A stretch of 64,000 bases of DNA. Source: Sugiyamaella lignohabitans (Eukaryota > Ascomycota > Dipodascomycetes > Dipodascales > Trichomonascaceae). Positions 57,783-64,000 of the stretch are shown in pieces. The stretch is from NCBI RefSeq assembly GCF_001640025.1, contig NC_031674.1:3348001-3412000 (forward strand), written 5' to 3'. Made by a program: the position numbers and the translations under genes. Within the stretch, counting starts at the first letter, position 1; each line of letters begins with the position of its first letter. The notes beneath the pieces are model-generated. The model made no database searches. It saw only the letters and a list, made by a program, of their open reading frames with translations, and was not told where the DNA came from.

Positions 57783-59796
57783 AGTCCGAGTCCCCCAGGT
57801 TATTCCGGGTGCCTTGGGTTATAGATTAGGGTTCGAGGGTTTTAGGAAAATTCAGGGGTCGCAGGTGGGGTAGGTCGACGAAGCGGCTCTGCCCCACTTC
57901 GCCGGGGAAAACCAGTATTAGCCGCAAGGAACGGGGGCGTTGTGGCTAGCGGGGCCATACTACTTTTTTGAGTTCTGGAGGTGAGGCGGGCGGTAACTTT
58001 GTTACTCAGTTATGTCAGGTACATGATTTTGAGCGTCTATTGTATTTACCCACTGACATCACATGAGCTCCTCAGATATAGCCATTTCTTCCGACCGGAG
58101 TTTCTGTTTCAGAGCGTGGGTGTGGATCTGAGACATTCAAACACTGTACAGCAGCGGGGGCCATCGCCCGCACTGCAAATCTGGGGACATATCCGAGTCA
58201 GCTCCAACACATTGCTAGAAAGGTAACATGGTGCAGCGGAGCTTACATCAGGTGCAATGGCAGATGCAATGGCTCGAAATATTCGGCTGGGACTGGCCCG
58301 ATTGGGAGGTTTGTCGAGGTGATAGCCAATCAATGCGTGCGCTATGATGTAGATAAACAGGAACCAGGCTCCACCTCAGTGAGACAGGACGGATCATTGC
58401 ATTGTTGTTGTGTCATTTCAGACCCAGCTGGGGTCTAACAGCAGTGGTTACGGAAACTCGGAACGCTACGATCGTCAATGGTCGGAAAAATTGTGTATCA
58501 ATCACTAATCAATTAGTATATCCTATTTGTATCGACGTGCCGTTGAGCCGTGGGATTATTAAGTGGGGGTAGCATCTCTCCTACATTAGTCTATAGTGTT
58601 AATGTACATACGGCCCCACTTCACCCCACTCGACCCCACTTGGATCAAATCCCCCAGACTAATATCTAACTAAATACTATCCACCTAAATTTCAAGATAT
58701 CCGACATACAGCTCTAGTCGAAAGTAAAGTAAACTAAGGCAAATAGACTAAATGGTATATACTTAAAGCTAACTAAATAGAACAGTAGAGCTGATCTCGC
58801 CTAGTAGGTTGTTAGTAAAGAGGATCTTCATCTGAGCAACATAACGTCTTACTACTACTGTTACTACTACAACTACTACCATACATCGTGGCCAGTACCT
58901 AATATTCTTCCATGTTCTACTGTATATACTTACCTGTACAGATATCGACCCAGGGCAAATTCACACTGGGGAAATATTACCCCAGCCAGTAGAACCTACT
59001 GCACCCACACACACCCACACACCACCTTCTATCATTTCCTCAATAGAAACCCCTCTTTTTTATTCAACCGAACAGATATTTTCCCCATACTCTAAGCGTA
59101 ATGCACATACCGGATAAATTGGTTAAAACAGGCTTTCACTGCAGCTGTTCGGGGAAATTTCACTTGCTTGTGGGGGGAAATCATTTATGCATGGGGAAAA
59201 TTCTAGCGGAAAAAAGAAACAGAAGTACACGTAACGTTTACTGTGGGCTCAAACGCTGGATAATAGCGATAGTGACAGTTGCGGGGGTGGCAGTTTTTGG
59301 GGCTGGCAGTTTCGGGGAGCTAAAGCTTGTAATAGCCACAGCTTCCAAACCGGTAGAATGATCAAATAAAGTTCCATCTCAACAACCATAATTCTAACCC
59401 GTTGATAAATAAAAAAGTCTACTATTTTATTAAGTGCTATCAGGGGGTGACTACTCTTTCTAATTGTGAATCGAAACACTTCATTTCAAATTTCGGATAC
59501 AAAAAACAGTTGGCGAACTTAATTTGATGCCGTCAAGGGAGAATAACTTTAGTAGTATTTGCTGGACATGTCTTCCTAGTAACTCAGTCAGCCTCCGAGG
59601 GAAACACAGACTGGATGGACTATCAGTAAAGGCTAAAACACGCAGCCATCGGTGGATGTGTTAGGCCCGTCAGGAGGGAGGACTCCGCTTCAAAGGGTAA
59701 ATTTCATTGCATATTCTGCACATGGGAGCTAAATATCCCATACCCATGCCAACGAACGGGTGTGTTCCCACACTAGCTCCACAATATTTTTTCAAA

Positions 59797-59804
59797 TATA
59801 AATA
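59797..59804 (+). promoter_or_regulatory. TATA box of XYL1
   Basis: TATAAATA lies 168 bp upstream of the XYL1 ATG, followed by a T/C-rich tract (59828-59872) with five TTTC units. This layout is typical of strongly expressed yeast genes. Confidence 0.6.
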
Positions 59805-59964
59805 AACCCCATCTCCCCCACTCAATTCCTATTTTTCTCTTCTTCTTTTTTTCTTTCTTTCTTTCTTTCCTCATAATAATCTTATTTATTTATCAACCTT
59901 CAAAATTAATCGTCTACTTCGATCCCCCATTACTGCTACTAGCACTCTATTCAAACGTTCAATA

Positions 59965-60936
59965 ATGACTTCTTCTGCTACTGTTACTCTTAACCCCTCC
60001 GGCCAAAAGATGCCTCTTGTTGGTTTCGGTGCCTGGAAGGTTGGCAAGGACACTTGTGCCGACACCATCTACAACGCCATCAAGTCTGGTTACAGACTTA
60101 TTGACGGTGCTCAAGATTACGCCAACGAGAAGGAGTGTGGTCAAGGTGTTGCCCGTGCCATTAAGGAGGGAATCATCAAGCGTGAGGACATTTTCATCAC
60201 CTCCAAGCTCTGGAACACTTTCCACGCTAAGGAGCACGTTGAGCCCATGCTCAAGAGATCTTTGGCCGACTGGGGTCTTGAATACTTTGACTTGTTCTTG
60301 ATCCACTTCCCCATTGCTCAAAAGTATGTTGACCCTGCTGTCAGATACCCCCCCACCTATGTCAATGACATTGAGAAGAGCATTGCTTACTTCCAAAACA
60401 CTCCCATCTCTGAGACCTGGGGTGCCCTTGAGAAGTGTGTCGAGGCTGGCCTCGTCAAGAACATTGGTATCTCCAACTTCAACGCCGGTCTTATCCGTGA
60501 CTTGCTCACCTATGCCAAGATCAGACCTGCTGTTCTCCAAATTGAGCACCACCCCTACTTGACCCAACCCGACCTCATCAAGTACGTCCAAGCTGAGGGT
60601 ATTGCCATCACTGCTTACTCCACCTTCGGTCCTCAATCTTTCATTGAGCTCAACCACCCCAAGGCCAAGTCTATCACTTTGGTCCTTGAGCACCCCACCG
60701 TTTTGAAGATCGCTGAGGAGACCAAGAAGACTCCTGCCCAAGTCATCCTCAGATGGGTCACTCAACGTAACATCGCCGTTATCCCCAAGTCCAACAACCA
60801 AGGTCGTCTTGTCCAAAACCTCGACTCCACCGACTTCAACCTCACCGAGGAGCAAATCTCTGCCATCTCTGCCCTCGACATCGGTCTCAGATTCAACAAC
60901 CCTGCTGACTGGCCCACTCCTTCCCCTATCTTCTAA
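59965..60936 (+). CDS. XYL1: xylose reductase-type aldo-keto reductase
   Basis: This 323-aa enzyme of the AKR2B group reduces D-xylose to xylitol with NAD(P)H in the first step of yeast xylose use; related Gre3-type enzymes act on broader aldoses. The catalytic tetrad is Asp47, Tyr52, Lys81 and His114, each offset by one from Candida tenuis xylose reductase. The coenzyme site shows [10 protein letters not shown] with Lys275, Asn277 and Arg281. The C-terminus [10 protein letters not shown] is characteristic of xylose reductases. Codon choice is very biased (GGT, ACC, AAG, CAA), unlike most neighbours, indicating high expression. The antisense frame of 298 codons over this gene is a by-product of that bias. 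Substrate is inferred from the family. Confidence 0.9.
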   Translation: MTSSATVTLNPSGQKMPLVGFGAWKVGKDTCADTIYNAIKSGYRLIDGAQDYANEKECGQGVARAIKEGIIKREDIFITSKLWNTFHAKEHVEPMLKRSLADWGLEYFDLFLIHFPIAQKYVDPAVRYPPTYVNDIEKSIAYFQNTPISETWGALEKCVEAGLVKNIGISNFNAGLIRDLLTYAKIRPAVLQIEHHPYLTQPDLIKYVQAEGIAITAYSTFGPQSFIELNHPKAKSITLVLEHPTVLKIAEETKKTPAQVILRWVTQRNIAVIPKSNNQGRLVQNLDSTDFNLTEEQISAISALDIGLRFNNPADWPTPSPIF

Positions 60937-61021
60937 ACTGTTTTAATGGACTAACAGGTTATGATTGTGGATATGTAGAACGAAAAATAAAAATATTTGA
61001 TACACGACTACCGTGGGACAT

Positions 61022-61082
61022 GCCTCCGGCGGCTGGGGCTCTGCCCCAGACCCCGTGGCTCCTCTCGCTTCGCTCGAGTCGT
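61022..61082 (+). repeat. GC double-hairpin element, copy 5
   Basis: First hairpin TGGGGC-TCT-GCCCCA; second arm of the CTCTCGC-TTC-GCTCGAG type, an imperfect stem. Forms an inverted pair with copy 6. Confidence 0.9.
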
Positions 61083-61100
61083 TGCGTGGGGCTCCAGCAG

Positions 61101-61155
61101 CTCCGCGAAGCGGAGCACAACCAGGGTCTGGGGCGGAGCCCCAGCCGCCGGAGGC
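61101..61155 (-). repeat. GC double-hairpin element, copy 6
   Basis: Second hairpin CTCCGC-GAA-GCGGAG type; inverted relative to copy 5, 18 bp away. Together they form a 134-bp palindromic arrangement. Confidence 0.9.
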
Positions 61156-61311
61156 ACGGCCCATCCCCCTGGATCGTGTGCCCTTGCACCATTGCGGGCT
61201 TATCTTATCTCATGCGCCCGAGCGGCTATTTTGGTTCCCGAGTATATAAGCAGCACCAGAACCGTTTGATGACGGCGTTGGTTGTTGGTTGTCAATTATA
61301 ATTAAAAAGAG

Positions 61312-62178
61312 ATGTCTGCTCTGGCTAGAAGCTTGAAGATTGCCCTTATCCAGTTTGCAGCTGGTGCTGACAAGGCCGCGAACCTGGCCACTGTCAAAAC
61401 AAAGGTATCGGAGGCCGTGGCTAATGGCGCCAAGTTGGTGGTGCTGCCAGAATGTTTCAACTCGCCATATGCTGTGAGCGCATTTCCTAAATATGCTGAG
61501 AAGATCCCCGAGGGAGAAACCACCCAGTTTCTGTCGGAATTGGCAAAAAAGTCGAATATTTTCCTGATTGGCGGGTCAATTCCTGAGATTGGATCCGACG
61601 GCAAGATATACAACACCAATGTGTCGTTCGACACCCAGGGCACTATCATTGCCAAACACAGAAAAGTTCATTTGTTTGACATCGATGTTCCTGGAAAAAT
61701 CCGGTTTATTGAAAGCGAGACTCTAACTGGCGGCTCGAAAGCCACTGTATTTGATGTCGAAGGATTCGGCACTGTGGGACTTGGAATCTGTTATGACATT
61801 CGATTTCCCGAACTGGCATCAATTGCTGCTCGCAAAGGTGCCTTTGCCCTGCTATATCCAGGAGCATTTAACACCACTACAGGACCTCTGCATTGGAAAC
61901 TGCTGGCCAGGGCCCGAGCAGTTGACAACCAAGTGTACGTCATTACAGCATCTCCTTCGCGAGACCTGACCTCATCCTACCATGCCTACGGACACTCACA
62001 AGTGATTGATCCCTGGGGTGAAACCGTTTCAGAGGCTCAAGAAGGCGAAGAAATCATCTATGCCACCTTGGAGCCTGAGAAAATCGACTCTGCACGTTCT
62101 GGCATTCCCGTGACGAGCCAACGCCGTTTCGACGTCTACGAAGACGTCTCTACCCATGCCAAAGTATCAGACAAATAA
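61312..62178 (+). CDS. NIT3: Nit3-type omega-amidase (nitrilase superfamily)
   Basis: This 288-aa carbon-nitrogen hydrolase is of the Nit2/Nit3 branch. That branch hydrolyses alpha-ketoglutaramate and alpha-ketosuccinamate (omega-amidase); related Nit1/Nit2 proteins repair deaminated glutathione. The catalytic triad is Glu47 (LPECFNSPY), Lys118 (HRKVHLFDID) and Cys160 (GICYDIRFPE). ARAVDNQVYVITASPSRD and YGHSQVIDPWGE are the other family blocks. Length equals yeast Nit3 (291). NSPY after the Glu and the CYDIRFPE loop are typical for Nit3/omega-amidase. The start is the ATG at 61312. GC double-hairpin elements flank the gene on both sides. Confidence 0.91.
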   Translation: MSALARSLKIALIQFAAGADKAANLATVKTKVSEAVANGAKLVVLPECFNSPYAVSAFPKYAEKIPEGETTQFLSELAKKSNIFLIGGSIPEIGSDGKIYNTNVSFDTQGTIIAKHRKVHLFDIDVPGKIRFIESETLTGGSKATVFDVEGFGTVGLGICYDIRFPELASIAARKGAFALLYPGAFNTTTGPLHWKLLARARAVDNQVYVITASPSRDLTSSYHAYGHSQVIDPWGETVSEAQEGEEIIYATLEPEKIDSARSGIPVTSQRRFDVYEDVSTHAKVSDK

Positions 62179-62610
62179 ACCACTCTTGGCAATCCCCAAA
62201 AATTTCGACTCTTAACTACCATCAGAGTCCCAGCTGCTCCGCGAAGCGGAGCACAACCAGGGTCTGGGGCGGAGCCCCAGCCGCCGGAGGCAGACCAGTC
62301 ACCCCAGTGTTGCTAGTCTGTTAATATAGCAAATAAAAAAGAGAATAAACCTGACAGCTCCTGGATCCTGAGAGACCCTGCGTGAGGAGTCGAGGACCCT
62401 AACATCGACCCGCGCGGGAGAAAGATCACGCGGAGATGCAGCAGCAGCAGGACCAGCAGGAGGGAGGTGGTTTGGGATGCAGAGATACCGAAATATATTT
62501 ATATCTAAGAGGATAGATATACAAGATAGTTACCCCAGGTAATTAGCAGTAGCGAGTTCGAACGTTAGGAAGCGCTCACTGCAGCAACACGTCAGGCTGA
62601 TATCGGTAGC
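62179..62610. other. NIT3-YPT4 spacer
   Basis: 432 bp holding GC element copy 7 and a GCAGCAGCAG/AGGAGG-type purine-rich patch (62434-62470). The Rab gene promoter must lie here; no TATA box is obvious besides ATATATTTATA near 62490. Confidence 0.5.
62236..62291 (-). repeat. GC double-hairpin element, copy 7
   Basis: GCTCCGC/GCGGAGC type, nearly identical to copy 6 over its whole length, 58 bp after the NIT3 stop. Confidence 0.9.
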
Positions 62611-63619
62611 ATGCGACGTCGTGCGCCCTCAACGGCGTCCTCGAAGTCGTCGGACTCGGTTCTGACTGCCGGTCAGGGCCAGGAGCTCGACAGTTTTATC
62701 TACGACTACCTCGCCAAAATCATTCTTCTGGGTCCCAGTGGTTGTGGCAAGTCCTGTATTCTCCACAGGTTCGTCAAAGGTGACTGTAAGTATCCGGCTC
62801 ACGGGAAAGACATGCCTCCGGCGGCTGGGGCTCCGCCCCAGACCCTGGTTGTGCTCCGCTTCGCGGAGCTTCTGGACTCCTTTACGTAGCAACTTGTGCG
62901 TAGAAAGAGGAGCAGTGGGTTCTGGGGCACAGCCCCAGTCTCCGGAGGTACAGTCTCCCCCCAAGAATGAGTGGCTAACAGTGGCAGGGCGAGTTTTGGC
63001 ATCTCAGACTATTGGAGTAGAGTTCTCGTCGAAGATCGTGAAATTAGGGCAGGACCCAATGACAAGAAGAAACCTCAAGCTCCAACTTTGGGACACGGCG
63101 GGACAGGAGCGGTTTCGGTCGCTGACAAGAGGGTACTACAGAGGCTCTGCTGGCGTGTTGCTGGTTTATGATGTCACGAACCGGGCTTCTTTTGAGAAAC
63201 TCGACGCTTTTTTGAAGGATATACGTGCTCTCACTACTCCTAATGTATCCATAATATTACTCGCCAACAAGGTCGATTTGTTAGATGATTCTGACCCCTC
63301 GACTATAGTACGGGACTCTGAAGTCCTGGATTTTTGTGCCCGAAACAATAATATCCCATTAATACACACATCAGCATTCACCGGCCAGAATATAGACGAG
63401 GCGTTCACCCGGCTCGCGAGCATGATTCTCACTAAAGTCGAAATTGGCACAATAGACCCTGAAGACATCGATTCCGGCGTGCAATACGGCGACATTCCTC
63501 GTTGGGATAATACTGTGGGACGGTCTGCAAGGGGTTCAATGATACCGCTGGCAGGTCTATTTGGCCGCCAGTCACATTATTCTCAGGACACGAGTGGCGG
63601 TTCGGGGAGGTGTTGCTGA
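62611..63619 (+). CDS. YPT4: Rab4-like small GTPase (Ypt4 type), spliced
   Basis: Exons are 62611-62785 and 62988-63619, giving 268 aa. The 202-bp intron splits a Trp codon (phase 1), with donor GTAAGT, branch GCTAAC and acceptor CAG 8 nt on. An N-terminal extension of about 33 residues precedes the GTPase fold. G1 is GPSGCGKS (41-48), switch I has TIGVEFSSKI, G3 is WDTAGQERFRS, G4 is NKVD, G5 is TSAF. The Rab4-specific C-terminal part IDPEDIDSGVQYGD is clear, and the tail ends GRCC for double geranylgeranylation. Rab4 governs recycling from early endosomes; S. cerevisiae has no Rab4, S. pombe has Ypt4. The intron is occupied by two GC hairpin elements. Confidence 0.9.
62814..62869 (+). repeat. 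GC double-hairpin element, copy 8, within the YPT4 intron
   Basis: TGGGGC-TCC-GCCCCA and GCTCCGC-TTC-GCGGAGC, both perfect. It begins 28 bp after the 5' splice site. Confidence 0.92.
62886..62949 (-). repeat. divergent GC hairpin element, copy 9, within the YPT4 intron
   Basis: Inverted relative to copy 8 and decayed: hairpin TGGGGC-ACA-GCCCCA is intact, but the outer arm is TCTCCGGAGG and the second hairpin is barely recognisable. Confidence 0.75.
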
Positions 63620-63638
63620 TACTTGGGGTGCCAGCATT

Positions 63639-63692
63639 GCCTCCGGCGGCTGGGGCTACGCCCCAGACCCCATGGCTCCTGCTTCGCAGGAG
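63639..63692 (+). repeat. GC double-hairpin element, copy 10
   Basis: TGGGGC-TAC-GCCCCA with CTCCTGC-TTC-GCAGGAG; it lies 19 bp after the YPT4 stop codon, so it is probably in the 3' UTR. Confidence 0.92.
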
Positions 63693-63910
63693 ATTGCGGG
63701 GTGAGTCTGTGGAGTCGGTAGGGCCAATTCAGTTTTGGAGCCGCTGGGATGATCGTTTTTAATTATTTTTGTACTTCTATACTCATATAACTCTAGCATC
63801 TTTTTATATTATTATCTTTAATGAATCACAATGGTAAACCTAGAATTCAGTTCAAACTGCAAAACGCATTGAAACTGTTCATTATCAGTTCTCTCATTTA
63901 TAAAGCCATA

Positions 63911-63976
63911 GATCCGTATGGATTTGTATGGAATCGTGAATTTGCAGATTTGCAGATTCGTAGATTCGTAGATTTG
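63911..63976. repeat. degenerate 10-bp tandem repeat
   Basis: Units such as GTATGGATTT, GCAGATTTGCAGATTC and GTAGATTC repeat with small changes. Confidence 0.55.
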
Positions 63977-64000
63977 ATAAGTGCTATCCATCTTTCAGGG

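Larger units (their letters stand above)
54698..59964. other. 5.3-kb gene desert upstream of XYL1 and CYR1
   Basis: No supported protein gene; the open frames (up to about 100 codons) lack homology and mostly lack an ATG. It contains GC double-hairpin copies 3 and 4, several short GC-rich blocks (CCCCACTT-type near 57890 and 58615-58640) and TAC/ACC simple repeats (58851-58880, 58999-59023). Its last 250 bp are the XYL1 promoter. A minus-strand CAG-GTAAGTATA donor-like motif near 58930 has no exon attached. Confidence 0.55.
60937..61311. other. XYL1-NIT3 spacer with paired GC elements
   Basis: Most of this gap is occupied by an inverted pair of GC double-hairpin elements. A TATATAAG at 61243-61250 is the likely NIT3 TATA box, 62 bp before the ATG. 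Confidence 0.6.
63620..64000. other. 3' flank of YPT4, no gene
   Basis: Holds GC element copy 10 and, at 63911-63976, a degenerate 10-bp repeat (AGATTTGC/AGATTCGT). No gene seen before the window ends. Confidence 0.55.

Noticed and set aside
58928..58940. ATACTTACCTG, identical to the 5' end of U1 snRNA
   Set aside because: The U1-70K loop sequence and Sm site do not follow. An 11-base match by chance is plausible in this window. It is also a consensus splice donor on the minus strand, with no exon attached.
59959..60855. 298-codon open frame antisense to XYL1
   Set aside because: Composition (Leu/Val/Gly/Asp-rich) is the mirror of strong codon bias on the sense strand. No homology.
60943..61301. 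Small frames with PPAAGAPPQT-type peptides
   Set aside because: These are translations of the GC hairpin elements in various frames, not genes. Similar spurious peptides occur at each copy.

Overview
The window is nuclear DNA of an ascomycete budding yeast (Saccharomycotina). About 29 protein genes are recognisable, with short spliceosomal introns, TACTAAC-type branch points 8-12 nt from the acceptor, and yeast-specific families (SLD7, BUD22, RIM1, GVP36, STE3, a GCN4-type bZIP). CUG falls at conserved leucines (for example CKA residue 140), so this is not a CUG-Ser yeast. A Rab4 gene, a xylose reductase, Yarrowia-like intron geometry and GC-rich dispersed palindromes suggest a basal lineage near Trichomonascaceae/Dipodascaceae (Sugiyamaella- or Blastobotrys-like). 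That placement is inference.

Left part (1-16.8 kb): ribosome biogenesis factor BUD22 (-), mitoribosomal mL40/MRPL28 (-), a DDRGK-like membrane protein (+), a-factor receptor STE3 (+), mitochondrial SSB RIM1 (-), prenylcysteine oxidase (+) convergent with an AIG2-type gamma-glutamyl cyclotransferase (-), a Mep2-like ammonium permease (+), ER J-protein SCJ1 (-, spliced), a GNAT acetyltransferase (-) and TIM50 (-).

Middle (16.8-36 kb): MIT-AAA ATPase SAP1/YTA6 (+), TPA1 (+), a secreted protein built of 31-residue tandem repeats (-), BAR protein GVP36 (-), VAC14 (+, first exon of 4 nt), SCY1-like CEX1 (+, 4 exons), DEAD-box DBP2 (-) with a long intron in the place known from S. cerevisiae, and an unknown acidic protein (-).

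Right part (36-64 kb): a gene-poor stretch, then a GCN4 homologue whose leader carries three small uORFs (+), UPF0652/DUF2009 B-box protein (-), cytochrome b5 (-, spliced), SLD7 (-) divergent from a small unknown ORF (+), casein kinase II alpha (+), adenylate cyclase CYR1 (-, 3 exons, about 2121 aa), a 5.3-kb gene desert, xylose reductase XYL1 (+), nitrilase NIT3 (+) and Rab4/YPT4 (+). Ten copies of a roughly 55-bp GC-rich double-hairpin element lie between 37 and 64 kb, eight of them after 56.9 kb; two form an inverted pair inside the Rab4 intron.

The genes are mostly unrelated housekeeping functions. Possible functional neighbours are STE3 and prenylcysteine oxidase (sensing and breakdown of farnesylated pheromone) and VAC14 next to CEX1. 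The strongest candidates for something undescribed are the 31-residue repeat protein, the double-hairpin element family and the DDRGK-like protein in a budding yeast.
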